64,000 nt of DNA from Panagrolaimus kolymaensis (taxonomy: Eukaryota; Nematoda; Chromadorea; Rhabditida; Panagrolaimidae). The DNA is taken from the NCBI GenBank assembly GCA_028622995.1, contig JAJQJQ010000062.1, positions 806,001-870,000 of the forward strand. The letters run 5' to 3'. Made by a program: the position numbers and the translations under genes. The notes beneath the pieces were generated by a model, which saw only the letters and a program-made list of their open reading frames with translations, ran no database searches and was not told where the DNA came from. Shown here piece after piece: positions 11,752-24,981 of the stretch (its first letter is position 1; every line of letters begins with the position of its first letter).

Positions 11752-12933
11752 CCTTTTATTTTTTTCTTGTTCCCGAAAGACGATGAAAACTGATTTAATG
11801 AAAATGAAACCCTTTCTTTATTTTTTAATTTTATTTATTTATCCTTCAGACACTTTTCTTTTTCTTTTCTTTTTTTGTAAAAGGCGGATATTGAAAAAAG
11901 AAAAAAAAATGAAGCAGTTTTTTGTTACCGGTGATAGTGGTAGTAGTTGTTATCAATCTCGGAAGAAAAAGGAAAGATTAACGACACAACAAAACGGATT
12001 GAAGAAGAAAAAAAATGAAAGATAAAGGATATATTTATTTTTTTATTTATTGTTAACCTATATTTGAAAAAGAGTTTTTTTTGCTTTCTAAAAACTTTTT
12101 GATTTGATAGAGAGAAGAAAGAAATCAGGAAAAATGAAGAAAAAAAAGTGAAACGAAAAAGGAAGTGAAAAAAAAACTTTTTTTGTGAAACTTTTGTCAC
12201 GGATTTTTTTACGCTATTTAATGATTGTTGAAATTTAAAATTAAATCTTGGAATAAACATTTGTTTTATATGAAAGTGACATCTGTAGCAAAAAAATAAT
12301 TTGCATTTGAGATATTGGGATTTACAGAAAAAAAAGTTCAAAAAGGTTTAGTTTAACAAAGTTTTATTAATCCATAAATTGCTGGAAGTTCTGGACAAAA
12401 AGAAAATTCATGAAATGTAAAAAAAGCAATAAAATATTTTATGTACAAAACAAAAGTTTATTAATTGACGACGACATGATTGTTAAACATTACACACCAT
12501 TTTTGTAAAAAATAAGGAGCACCCGGAAATATATGTATTTTTTAATTAAGTTGCTTCATTTGATGAAGAAATAAACAATTGATTTTTTCCTTTATTTTTT
12601 TTTTGCGTAATAAGCAAGCTATTATCAAATTGCTTTATTTTTTATTTTTTGCTATTGATAAACTTAATGATAATGAGAGAACGAAGACACAGGACGATGA
12701 AATTAATGAAGTGAAATGCAAACACATTTAGCATTTTTTTATTTGTTTGGTAGCATTGGTTCATTGTTGCTTCGATATTTTCTAAGGTTTGTCTAAAACT
12801 TATTTTATTAAAGAAAAAATTAATTTTTTTGGGGTTAAAATTATAAAACATTTTAAAATTATTGGCTACTTACGAATTTTTTTTAATCGCTTCCAATAGT
12901 ATAAAATAAATAATTTTTAGTCAAACAAAAATT
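11752..12933. other. Intergenic region between divergent collagen and kinase genes
   Basis: About 1.2 kb between a minus-strand and a plus-strand gene, so both promoters should be here. It contains only A/T-rich sequence; long frames at 11657-12341 are translated homopolymers. A TTTTTAG acceptor ends at 12920, 13 nt before the kinase ATG, suggesting trans-splicing of that transcript. Confidence 0.6.
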
Positions 12934-14263
12934 ATGAACGAGATTCAACAAGGAAATTTTGGAACTATTAATTCTCATTTATTGAACCGTTACACGTTGG
13001 AAAATGAAGTCCTTGGTGCAGGTTCTCAAGGAAAAGTTGTGTAAGTTGTTGTTAGTTTATTAAAATAAGATTGAAACAAAAACTTTTCCTTTATAAAATA
13101 TTTTAAATTATTTTAGAAAAGCTTACGATAATGAAAATTCACAAAAAGTTGCAATTAAAATATGTGAGAATTTTAATTCTGGCCTTGGTAATGCTAAACG
13201 ACTTTATCGAGAATTTATACTTGGTTCAAGAATTCGTCATCCAAATGTATGTTTAAAAACATTTTTGGTCGAAATGAATTTATAATTTTAGGTAATTAGT
13301 TTACGAAATGCATTTTCGCCTCAACAAACATTTGATTCATTTTCTGATGTTTATTTAGTTTTCGATCTTATGAATCACAACCTTCGTCAATTTCGTCGCA
13401 ATGCGCGGCATGCGAAATTATTCACCAATTCCAGAGGTGGCAGTTTCATTGCTTTTCTAATTCGTCAACTTTTATGCGCTGTTAAATATTTGCATCAACC
13501 AAATCTTCGTTTAATTCACCGAGACATAAAAACTGAAAATATTTTAATTCGCCAACGCCGAAATGGAACATATGTTTTAAAACTCGGTGATTTGGGTTCT
13601 GCACGACAACTTCCACCTGGGCCAGAAGAAGCAATGTCCCGATATGTGGTAACTCGACCATATCGAGCTCCAGAAATTATTCTTTCTGATAATTATAAAA
13701 GACCCGTGGATTTATGGTCGGTTGGATGTGTTTTGGTTGAACTCATAATTAATAATGTATTATTTCGTGATAAAGATGAATTTCATTTAATTTATTCCAT
13801 TATGCAATTGATTGGATTAAATGAAAATGAAATTCAAGGATTGCTACCACATATCAGACAAAATGTTCTTCAACGAAGAGAAAATTTTTCAACTAATCGA
13901 ATCACCGCATTTTTACATAGTCGGGCACCTCAATGGATGCCACATCGAGAACCACAAATTGGAATAAATGAATTATCCCTTTTAGCTAAAAAGTTGTTAA
14001 TTTTTAATCCAATTAAAAGAATTACAGCGGAAGAAGCTCTTAATTTACCCATTTGGGCCCCTTTAGGTGATAGAGGTTTTCATGAAGCTGGTGTTGCAGA
14101 AGAAATAAACATAGAGGAACACGAAAATCGCAGCAATGAACAATGGAAACGTATGTTTCTCGCATTTTTTACTCCAAAAAATTTTAATTTTTTTTTTACA
14201 GAAATAATTTTCAATGAATTAATTAACTATCAAAACAACGCCAATGATCATCAGCCACTTTGA
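12934..14263 (+). CDS. Divergent CMGC-like Ser/Thr protein kinase
   Basis: Exons 12934-13040, 13117-13246, 13292-14150, 14202-14263 (stop); 385 residues, essentially a bare kinase domain. Visible motifs: glycine loop 'GAGSQGKV' (28-35), VAIK lysine (K50), catalytic loop 'HRDIKTEN' with D157, magnesium-binding DLG in place of DFG (D179), 'YRAPE' (203-207) and 'DLWSVGCVLVEL'. All catalytic residues are present, so it should be active. The YRAPE segment and 'VDLWSVGC' point to the CMGC group (MAPK/GSK3/NLK side), but no TxY or GSK-type activation tyrosine is obvious: the loop reads 'SRYVVTRPYRAPE'. The last intron (14151-14201, 51 nt) is a multiple of three without a stop, so retention would add 17 residues. 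The poly(A) signal is at 14438-14443. Probably one of the rapidly evolving nematode kinases; I do not assign an orthologue. Confidence 0.85.
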
Positions 14264-14555
14264 TAAGGGGAAAACGACGACCTATTGTAACAACTTTTTT
14301 TCTTGGCATCTAAAAATAAACCTTTGCTCGAAGCTTGGTTCAAGCATTCCATTTTTCTTCTTCACATTCATCAACCATTTATAATCATTTATTGTTACTA
14401 ATAATTTTTTTATTAGCTTTTTTTGTTTCAATGACTAAATAAAAATAACACTCTATTTTTTTCTTCTTCTTTTTTTCACATATAAAAATGTTTCTATAAA
14501 CACAACACTAATCATTTATGTTTTAAAATACATACATCAATCGAAGAAGAAGACG

Positions 14556-15850
14556 ATGATGGAATTGCTTCTTCTAAAAGTGATTCTTTGCTTTTTGTTG
14601 CTTTTTTTAAACATTCAAATTTTTGCTGAAGCTGCACCTTCAAAATGTTTTAATAAATCATTCAAACTTAAACCCGCGTTTAATGAAAATCGAATACTTG
14701 GTGGAAATGAATGTGGTGAAACTCAATGGCCTTTCGTAGTTCAAATTCCAATTGAAGGGAGTGGAAATTGCACGGGTTCCATTATTGGTGATCGATATAT
14801 TCTTACAGCTTCACATTGTATGTTTTTAAAAGATGATTATTCTTTGAAACCATTGAATTCAGAAAATTTCAAAGTTATTACTGAAAGTGTTAAAAATGGT
14901 GAAAATGGTAAAATTTATGATGTTCAAAATGTTATTCCTCATTCGGGATATAATAAAATGGGTGATTATGATATTGGTTTGTTAAAGGTAAAAATAAATA
15001 TATTTTATTTATGAAAAGAAAATTTTATATCTGAGATTAGTGAAAAAAAATTTAAGAGGGAAAGCTAAAATTTTTAAAGTTCGTTTTCGAAAATTAAAAT
15101 GTTTCTACAGTATTTTTTTTACTTGAAATAATTGCTTTCTTTTTTTTATTTCAGCTCAAAACCCCAATCAAATTTTCTGCTCGAGCTAACCCCATTTGTT
15201 TAACAAAAAATATTCCTAAATATGAAGAAATTTTTGATACCCACGTTATTGGATTTGGTCAAATTTTTGATGGACCTCGAAAAAATGTTCTAAATGTTTC
15301 AAATCCGATACTTACAAATGGTAAATATTTGAGTTACTTTGGAAATATAAAAAATATTTAAAATTCCAGAAACTCATGGTAATTGGACTCCAGCTGGTTC
15401 AGGAGTTTGTCATTTTGCTGTAATTCCATTGAAATCTGATTCACATTGTTTGTAAGCAAACTTTTTTTTGTTTGTTTATAATTTATAGAAAAAAGCTTTT
15501 TTATAATTTCAGAACTCGTAATGTTTCTGATCCAGTAAAATCAATGCATTTTACCCCGACTTTTGAAATTTGTGGTGGTGGAGTTTGGAAAGGATCAGCA
15601 CCGGCAAGATTTTTACATTTTTTTCATTTCCAAAATCTCTTTAACAAAGTTTCTCATTTTTTAGGGTGATAGCGGTGGACCTTTAATTGGTTCAATAAAT
15701 GATCAATTTTTTCAAATTGGTATTGTAGCTCGTGGACTTTTGATGTCTGATGTTTATGGGAATCCAGTCGATTTTGGAGTTTACACTAAAGTTTCAAAAT
15801 ATTGTGATTGGATTGCAGAAATGACTAAATCAGAAATTACTTGTAATTAA
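14556..15850 (+). CDS. Secreted trypsin-like serine protease (S1 family)
   Basis: Exons 14556-14987, 15155-15320, 15370-15451, 15513-15603, 15665-15850 (stop); 318 residues. A signal peptide covers about residues 1-26. A short pro-segment ends at R46, followed by the new N terminus 'ILGGNECGETQWPF' typical of chymotrypsin-fold zymogens. The catalytic triad is complete: H87 in 'LTASHC', D139 in 'GDYDIGLL', S260 in 'PGDSGGP'. It therefore looks like an active, secreted, trypsin/chymotrypsin-type endopeptidase. The intron between exons 4 and 5 begins with GC rather than GT (15604, GCAAGA) and ends TTTTTTAG; the frame and the GDSGGP motif require it. AATAAA at 15922-15927. Substrate unknown; digestion, moulting or immunity are all possible. 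Confidence 0.92.
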
Positions 15851-18800
15851 CTAACCATTTTTTTAAATGATTTTACGATTTTTAAATAACTCCAGAAAAA
15901 GGAAGAAAAAGGAATTTTTTAAATAAAAGCATTTCATAATAATTTTTTATTTCTTCTTTAAAATTGCATCTGGACGGACATTCTTTGGTGGCTGACACCT
16001 TATTTTTTAAAATAAAATTCTCGCCACCTTTTTTTTCTTCGTCTTCCAAAGATTCTGTTGTTGGCCCAGGAAGATGCCAATTTCCGTATCATTCAGGAAG
16101 CTAGCTCTCTTTGTTCCAAAAAGTGTAAAAATATTTAAAAAAATCTTTGAACCTTTCTTTTTTTTTTAAACAACAATGACAAAAAAAAGAAGGATGAAAA
16201 GATGAATGCAAAAATTTTCCATGTTTTTTAAATTTGTATCCAGAAGCAGCAGCAAAACCCTTTCATCTATATATTATTACACAGGAAATTTGTTGTACCA
16301 GGAGGATCATCGAGAAAAAAAATTCTAAAAAAAGAATCTAGTTTTTTTACTTTTGATTAAGATTTAGGTTTTTTAGTTCATAAATTCAAAAAACATTATT
16401 TTTACATTATTATTTTTTGTTTTGTCTTTTGGCCTGGACATACATGGTCGTTAACATTGTGAGCTTTTAGGATTGGCAGTTTTTTGTATGTTTAATTAAA
16501 AAAAAGGTAATAAAAAGAGTATTATATTATTATTTTTTATTGAAGTTATTTGAAACATTTCTTTAAAAATTCAATAATAATATTCCATGTCAAAACAAAA
16601 TAAATCCAAATTTTAATTTTATTTATCCTTTGTATAAAAAAAATAATTGCCTCAAAACGAAACTAAATTTTAATGCGAAATAATTATTTATTATGATTCG
16701 AAACGAAGCCTTTGAAATGAAAAAATATTGCAGCGGGTAAGACAAATTATTTTTAATCCCATCTTTTGTTATTACTTTTTAATTAAATTATTTTTTTAAA
16801 TCTCTTTTTCAAAGTTAATGAAGCTTGGATTCAAATTGCAAAAAAAAGAAAAAAACGAACATGAAAGCCATATGTTTTTTTTATTTATTGGAACTCCCAC
16901 TTCCAAAAAATGCCTTTAAATAAATAAATAAAAATTTTATTCCCTTTTTTTCCTAAGTTGTTGTTTAATCGAGCGTAAAAGATAAATAATATTTAGTAAA
17001 GCGGTTTAAAAAGTTTATTTATGCTTCGATTCACTTAATTTTGTTAACTTTGTAAAATATCAATTTGTTTTTTTTTGTTCCTTTCTTAAAAAAGTTGAAG
17101 AAAAAAAGTATAAACTTTTTTCTTCGTGCGTCAATAGAAAAAAATAAATAAAACCTCTAAAACGTGTGAAAAATATTTTTTTTTTTATTGAATTAAATTT
17201 GTAATAAAAAAAATTTTGACACTTTAAATTTCCTTATTTTTTTTATATATGTAAAATGGATAAAAGCAAGAATTAGAAAAACTAATTTTTGATTCCTGAA
17301 AAGTTTGCCGCTATTCACTGGCAGCAGCTAGGAACCGGTTCGCTATTATTTGGAAGGAGTACCTTGTGCTTAAGTTAGTCTTAATCCCCAAAATTATAAT
17401 ATTTCAAAACTAGTCAAGTGGAAAAAGACTGGAGGATGGATGGCTGTGGTTTTTTTTATTAGAAATTTTACTGAAATTTTTGAACTTAAAACACCTGTTT
17501 TTTTTTAATTGATACCACGAAAAAATGGATTCTTGCTATGAAAATTTGTAAATTTAGAGTTTATCTGAATGTATTATTTTTTAAATATTTTTTGCTTTTA
17601 ATTTTTGGTTTTGAAGTTGTGAAAAAAAAGAAGCTTTTCACTCACGAGACAAGACAAAAGACTATTATTTGGTAGCCAAAAAATGTGGTTTTTATTTTAG
17701 AAATTTCTAAAGTCCATCACCGTCGTCCTCCTCGTCACAGCTTTTTTTTCTCCACCTCCACCCACATAATTTTTGTTGTTGTTGGTTTTGTTATTTAATG
17801 TACGTGTAAATCTTAGATTATTATTAGCTTTTTAAATCGCATTATTGTATGTATTTTTATTTTTGATATGAATATCTTAATTCAATTTTCTTTTATGCAA
17901 AATAAATAAATAAAAGTTTATTGAGCCAAAAATTAATTTTAGCTTTTTCGAATTTTTGTTTATTGTTTTTTGTTTGGGGAAAATTTTCTGAGTTTTTCCA
18001 AATCGTTTTAAACCAAAAATTTCTAACCATTAATACGTTTAACCTTTCTTCCATGATTGCCTTTTTTTCCGGGAATTCCCAACGACACGCAACTTCCTGT
18101 TTTTTTTTCTTCGTCTCCTGCCTATTTTTTTCTTTAAGTTTATATCCTTCCAATTTTGTTTCCACCACCAAACTTTTTTTTCCCGGATAGTATCAATCTT
18201 TCTTACTTTGTTTTTTCATTTATTTATCAAACAATTATTATTAGTCCCATACATTTCAAATTTTTTTTAACTCTCTCTCTCTTTGAAAACAACTAATCGA
18301 CTTCCAAGTTTTTTTTAATATTTTCAAATTTTTTAAAAATTAAACCACAAAACTAAAAGTTCTTTTTTTGCCGTTGTTTTTTCGTTTAAGTTTTTTTTAA
18401 TTAATAATAAAAGGAAATGCGTTTTATATTTTCACGTTTTTTTTCTAACTTAGATCGATGGACTTGCTTTTCTCGTTTCCCTTCGTCGTCGTCGTCAAGG
18501 TAGCTAAGGCTCCATTTCGGTAAAAAAAATAATAAAAGTAAATGGGAAAAGAAAGAAAAAACCTTTATGGGTTAAAAAAGAAAAAAGCACACCTGCTTCT
18601 TTATTATTTTTTTTATTTTTAAGAAGAAAAAAAGTAAATTAGTAAATTTTAAATATTATTCGACGACGACTAAATTTGGGAAAAATAAGAAAATGAAAAA
18701 GAAAAATTAAAAGAAGTTAAGTTTTTTTATTATTTAAAAAAAGTTATGGAAAAGCAGCATACATATTAAAAATTAAGGTCTATTTTTTTTATTATGGTGT

Positions 18801-20022
18801 GTATGTTTTTTTATTATTTATTAAGGAAAGGCAGGCGTGCGCTGCTATTTTTGTGGTGGTAGTGTGGTTGGTGGTTGTTATTTGGTGGTTATTAGAAAGT
18901 TGGTGGCGTTAAAGCTTTTATTATTTTTTTTATTTTCTTCCTTTGAAATTTCTTTTTTAAAGTTGGTGGTGGATATTTAAAAAGAGTTTCTTTTCTTCTT
19001 CCATAAATAAAAAACTTGAGAAATTTTTAGGCCAAATTTTTAGATTTCTGTGGCGCATCTTTTTTTTTGTTGGATGTGAGAGTGTTGTTGCTTTGTCCTC
19101 GTGGAAAGTCTACAACCGTCAGTTATTATTATTTTTTGTGTGTCGATAATTAAAGGTTAAAATTTACTTAATTTGAAACTGCTTCAAAAAAGTTGCGCCT
19201 AAATTAGATTTAATTTCAAGTTTATAAATGCAACAACAACATCCATGATTAATGGAAACTAGTGTTTTTTTCATTTTAACTTTTATGTCTCTGAAAAAAA
19301 ATGGTTTTTTGTATAATAAAATGGCAGCTTTTTCTAAATTGTATGATTCATTTCATTTTTAAAAGTTGTAAACTTTCTTTTTTTTGATAGCTAATAAAGC
19401 ATAGCACCCACAGTATTTTTCTAAATTACTCGAATGCTTTTTATATATTTTTAAATCCGGAAACATTTAATTTATTTTTCTTTGTTTTTCTAATTTTTTT
19501 TATTACAAAAAAAATATTTTTTTCTTCTAAAATTTATTTGGTAAACAGCTTTCTCACATAAACCTTTATTTTACTTTTTTGCCTGAGGCTTTTTTTTAAA
19601 TACCATACTTCTATTATTTTTTGTTTTTATTCGTCGGTAACCTTTTTTATTTTGCTGACTTTGACAGAGTTTTTTTCTCTCTTTAGTTTTTACTTATTAT
19701 TTTTTACGAACCTTTTTATGTTTTACAACCTTTTTTTGCCATTTTAACCACTGACACACGGGTTGAAGCCTTGCATATTTTTGTTATTGGGATTTTCGAA
19801 GTTCTCATTTTTTAATTAAAGCTTTTAAAATTAAACAATAAATCATATTATTTTTTTGTTATTAATTTTTTATATTTTTAAGGGGTATTTTAAACGGATT
19901 ATTATTTTAAGTAATAATAATAAAAATATGATACTTTTATGAAAGGTAAAAATCAAAATTTATTCTTTTTTTATTCTTTGGTTTTTACCACTTTTTATTT
20001 TTGGGATTCCACAACAGCTACT
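15851..20022. other. T-rich noncoding interval upstream of the AMT gene
   Basis: About 4.2 kb dominated by T runs on the plus strand. I found no exon with convincing codon structure. A compact island of balanced composition lies at about 17290-17400 (see findings). Short GT-rich tracts occur near 18820-18910. A possible acceptor (CCACAACAG, ending 20017) just before the AMT start suggests a trans-spliced or 5' UTR-spliced transcript. Confidence 0.55.
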
Positions 20023-23000
20023 ATGGTGGAGCCCGTTTATGCAATAAAGGGTCGATTCAATGGTCCTATATATGATGACAATGTTACAGCTTTATTTCAA
20101 GATGATGGAATATGGATTATGTCGGCTTCCATATCTATTTTCTCTATGACTTCAGGTTTGTTTATTTGTAAAAAAAAAGTTAAAAAAAAGTTTTATTTTG
20201 AGATACATAAATCAATTTTGAAAGTTGTTCATAGTCTTGCTTTTTTCAAAAAAGTATACAAAGCTCTTTACTTTCCCAAAAAAAAATCTTTTTTAATGAA
20301 TTCAAAAACTTTCATAATCAAGATTCAAAATTGCTTTTACATATTTTTCACCTGTTAAAACAACTTACATAAGTATAACATGAGAGAGATTATTATATTT
20401 TTACTTTTTGCCTAAAAAATAAACACAACAGCAGCAGTTAGACATTTATATTAGGAAATGGTATCTCATAAGATCAGCTAAAGATGAATGAATGAATCCA
20501 ATGGACCCTCTTTATAAATGTAGCTAACTTTTTTCTTGATTCCAATAATAATTTCTAAATATTCAAAGCTTGTCAAATTTTTAAAGGATTTTTTAATTAA
20601 TTTTTTTATTACTTTACAGTATTTTTTTTTGAAATGAGTAAGTAATAAATCCAACTATAAAATTTTTATTTGAAAGTCATTTTTCCTGTTTTTTACAGCA
20701 CAAAATTAAATTTTTTAATATAAATCATAAACATTTATTATTCTGAATTGCAAAAAAAAATATGGTAAATTTGTTAAAAATGAAGGAAGGACGTTTTCTT
20801 TCTTTTTCGATATATGAAAAGAAAAGAAAGACGACTGCTGAGAATAAAAATATGTATTTATTCCTAAAGGAATTTTTTTTTGCAAATTCGCAAAAATACA
20901 AAATGACGCAAAAATGGTTTTCGAAAAGTATCAAAAAAATTATAATCTTTACCCGATTAAATTTTTTAGTGGCTTTAAAGATTTTTAGTTTTAAAGATAA
21001 ATAAATTTATAAGCTGATTTTATAAAGTTTCATGCCATCAAATTTTTTTGAGCTTTAATTCTTAAAATTAATTTTAGTAAAAAAAATTTTCTTCTTCCAG
21101 GTTTTGGTTTATTAGAAAGTGGACGAGTATCTGCAAAAGATGAAGTAAATATTATGGTTAAAAATATGATTGATGTTATATTTGGTGGTTTATCATATTG
21201 GATATTTGGTTTTGGTTTTTCATTTGGTGAAGATTATCCTAATCCATTTATTGGAATTGGAAAATTTTTCTTTGATCCCACATATGAATTAGAACCTACT
21301 CATCAAGCATGGAGCTTTGCAGCATTTTTCTTTCAAATGTCTTTTGCTACAACAACGAGTACCATTGTTTCAGGTAAGATAATTTCTTTTTCAAAAGAAA
21401 AAAAACACGCGGAATTGTTGTGAGATTTTTATTCGAGAGAAAAAAAACATACAGTAAACTTAATTACTCCCACACCTCCTCCCTCGCACGCATATGCCAA
21501 GTTTTTAATGTTTTGTTTTTATATTTGCTTTATAGAATCAATAACAAAAAAGCAAAATAATAAAACAAAAAAGTGTAAAAGTCTAATAATTTTCTTTCTT
21601 CAATAACTACAAAAAATTTTTCTCTCTCACTTTCATTCTTTTTTTTGTAAATTGCGTTAGTGTTTTTTTTTCTTTATTTGCGTCACAATAAAAAAAGCTA
21701 CGCAGCTAAAAAGTAAAAAAAAATGTGATAATTTACAGCTGCTCTTAAAAAAAACCATTAGCAAAGAAAGAAAAATATTACTCAAAAAATAAAGTTTTTA
21801 TGATTTTCATTGAAATTTGTTTTTTTGCTTTTACCGAAAAACCATAAAAAAAACTTTGGCCGAAGCTTTGAGAATAAAAAAAGTGTGAGGGAGAAAAAAG
21901 ATAATTTGAGAAGCAGAAAATTTAGCAAAATAATGTAACAAAAAATAAATATGCAATCATCTGAAACCCTTCCACAAATGCCAGTAATGAAAAAAAAGAG
22001 TTATGCCTGTCACTTTGATAATTAGTCAAACTCTTGGGTTTTCGAAAATATCCGTTTTTTTGTTAAATAAAATTCAACGAAAAATAAAAGAAAGGTTATT
22101 TAAAAACTAAAAAAATTCGGAAAGTTGTTTTATAATTATTTTTCCTTTTTTTAGCTGCAATGGCTGAAAGAATTCGATTAAAACCATATATAGTTGTAAC
22201 ATTTTTTATGACTATCGTTCATTCAGTTCCAGCCCATTGGGTTTGGTCGGAATTTGGATTTTTATATAAATTGGGTTGTTTGGATGCTGCGGGTTGTTCA
22301 GCTGTACATTTAGTTGGTGGAATTGCGGGTTTAACAGCTACCATGTATTTAAAACCTCGACAAGGCCGATTTGGTGGCAGAAGTGGTAATCAAATGTCAA
22401 ATCCAACTAATGCATTATTGGGTACTTTTATGCTTATTACTGGTTGGTTAAGTTTTAATGCAGGTAAGTAAAAGTAAAATAATATTGTAAAAACCATTTT
22501 TTTAAAAGTTTTTATATTTTCCATGAAAAGCAAGCTTTAAAACTTTGAAATGCATGACTATAAAATTTATTACTCTTTTGTAGCTGAGTTGAGTCGGGGG
22601 GAAAAACATTAATAAATGTGCACTTTTTTTTTTGAAATGATAGGAGATTTCTCATAATTTCAATAAGGAACTAACTACTTTGCTTTTAAATAATACAAGT
22701 TTTATAGCTGCCAAAAAAAACTGAGGGAAAAAAGTTTTATATTTAGTTGTCTGTCGTCGTCAAAAAATATTGTTGTATGTATTAAGCAAGAAATTTTGAG
22801 GAATTACATAAACTTTACACAATGTATTTAGTTTGGATTATTTAATTATGCTGCTTTTATAAAATTAACTTTACTTTACTTTTATAATTTTAAAAACATT
22901 GGTAAATTTATTGGCCAGTTTTTAGTGGTCGAGTTAAATCCAAAGTTAAAAAAATTAGATAACCAAAGTAACAAAAACGAAAAGCGAATAATAAAATTAA

Positions 23001-24875
23001 AGAAAAAAAGCAGTTAGATTTGTGACGCTTTTTCCACAAACAACAAACACTAGCGTTGATTTTCTTTATTTTTGTTTCAAAAGTTTGAGTTTTGATAAAA
23101 ATTACGATCAGAATAAAATATGTCAAAAAGCCCAAATTTTTCTCCATTTTTTTTCTTCTTCAGGTTCAACATATGGTATTGCACAAGGTCGATGGAGATT
23201 AGCAGCTCGAGCAGCAATGAATACCATTTTAGCTGCAATTGGTGGAGGATCCGTTGCAATAACATATTCAATGACTCTTCATAAAACATGCCGGGTTGAT
23301 TTACTTATTGATGGAATGTTAGCTTCTCTTGTATCCACCACAGCTGTATGTCATTGTATGAGACCCATGTGGGCTGTATTGGTTGGTGGAATAGGTTCTG
23401 CATTAGCAGTATCATCATATCCAATAATAGAAAGGCTTGAAATCGATGATCCAGTTGGAGTGGTTCCCGTTCATGTTGTTGCAGCAATGTGGGGAATGAT
23501 ATGTGTTGGATTTTTTGCTCAATCGGACGAATATGATTTAAATATAACTCGTGGAAATTCAGGTTTATTTTATGGTGGAGGTTTTCGTTTACTTGGAGTT
23601 CAAACTTTAACAATTATTTGTGTATCAGTTTGGGCTTTTATTATTACCATTATCGTTCTTAAAGGATTAAGCTTATTTAAATGGCAAATAAGAATGGATG
23701 CCCATGATGAACAACTTGGTGCTGATTTAGTTGAGCATGGTTTAGCTGGGCAAAACATTGCTCGATATTCTATGGAAACCAAATTAAATACAGGGTGAGT
23801 ATAATTAATTAGTTCTTATCGTCTGTCCAAAATGTATTTACATACATTATTTGAGGTTATTCTAATTTTCGAAAAGTTTTTCTTTTTATCGAGTGCTTCT
23901 AAAACTTTTTTCAACAGCAACAAAAAAATTTGAAACTTTTTATGCTTTTGGACAGACGATAAAACCTTCGACTATCTCTTTTTTCTGTTTGTCTATCTTG
24001 GTGTTAATTTTGAGAACCTTAAGTACCATTCTTCGAGCTGTTGCAAAATGGAAAAGATTAGCTAAAAAAGCTAAACTTCATACCCAAGCAAATAAAGTAA
24101 ATGGAAGTACATCATCTTCGATTCAATTAACTCGAATGAATGGAATTCCGAAATCCACGTCAACACCTAAAACTCAATCACAAAGAAGTTTGCCCAATGG
24201 TAGCGCGAAAAATGCAACAATTACTAATAATACTCCAGCAATTGGAAGTGCAACAACAACAACAGCAACAACAATAACAGCAACCGAATCACAAAGAAGT
24301 TTAAATGAAAGTCGTGGAACAATTCAATCTCCACCAGGTAGTTTACAAAATGGTGTCACAGCTCATCCATCCACATTGATAATTCAATCGAAGGATGATA
24401 CAGTTGGATCGGAAGATAGTAATTTAGATCAACAACAACCATTATCAATACAAAATTTACAAAATAATAATAATAATCATCAAAATAAAGTTCGAGATAT
24501 TTCTATTACAAGTAGAGTATTAAAAAATGCAGCAGCAAAAAAAAGTAGTAAGTTTTTGTTTGACCAAAAAAAGCTATCAACAAAAGGAAAAGCAAGCCTT
24601 AAAAAATATTGTAAAAATCCACCATTTTTTTTAGCAAGTAGTTCAACTTCAATTATTATTGAAACAACCCAAAATGAAAATAGCAATTTTTGGACGAGAC
24701 TAAAACGAAAAGCAGGGTAAATTAAATTATATTATCCATTAATAAAATAGCTTGTTTATAAACAAGTTTTACTTTTAGCTTTACAAGTCATCATCGAACT
24801 GCGCCAGCATCAAACAATAAAGTTGAACCGTCTCCTCGATCTCAAATTACGCAATTAAATGATACGCCGGTGTAA
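20023..24875 (+). CDS. amt: AMT/MEP-type ammonium transporter with long C-terminal tail
   Basis: Exons 20023-20155, 21101-21373, 22155-22463, 23164-23794, 24015-24547, 24635-24716, 24779-24875 (stop), about 685 residues. The membrane core (to about residue 448) conducts ammonium. It carries the AMT signatures: 'SGFGLLESG', 'HSVPAHWVW', and the two pore histidines in 'AVHLVGG' (H187) and '[11 protein letters not shown]' (H342). The acidic N-terminal '[10 protein letters not shown]' begins TM1. After 'LGADLVEHG' comes a cytosolic tail of about 235 residues, rich in Thr, Ser, Asn and Gln, ending 'LNDTPV'. Nematode AMT proteins vary widely in this tail. Start chosen at 20023 because an acceptor-like AG lies just upstream; an in-frame ATG at 19939 would add 28 hydrophobic residues. 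The exon 5 acceptor (TTTTGAG, 24014) is weak and is the least certain junction. The 87-nt intron 24548-24634 is stopless and in frame. Confidence 0.88.
23816..23962. repeat. Intronic 17-bp perfect inverted repeat
   Basis: Arms TTATCGTCTGTCCAAAA (23816-23832) and its exact reverse complement (23946-23962), 113 nt apart, inside the AMT intron 23795-24014. The loop contains a strong acceptor look-alike (TTTTTTCAACAG, ending 23927). Confidence 0.9.
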
Positions 24876-24981
24876 AAAAAATCTAATTTTGTTTGTTGTT
24901 GTTGTTGTATATATTTGTTATTTATTTGTTAATTTAAAGAAAAAAGTTTTTCATATAAAAAAAATTGTTTTCGTTTACAAA

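Noticed and set aside
11925..12341. 138-codon minus-strand ORF upstream of the kinase
   Set aside because: Almost entirely Phe/Ser/Lys from T/A runs; translated homopolymer, no splice or domain evidence.
17325..17345. tRNA gene suggested by GGTTCG
   Set aside because: No acceptor, D-arm or anticodon stem can be paired around it; same for other GGTTCG occurrences at 3260, 5132 and 8948.
23893..24014. Separate small gene starting at ATG 23893 covering the AMT tail
   Set aside because: The upstream 40 codons include the inverted-repeat arm and are Phe/Leu-rich; the tail joins in phase to the AMT core and its first residues fit AMT C-terminal helices.
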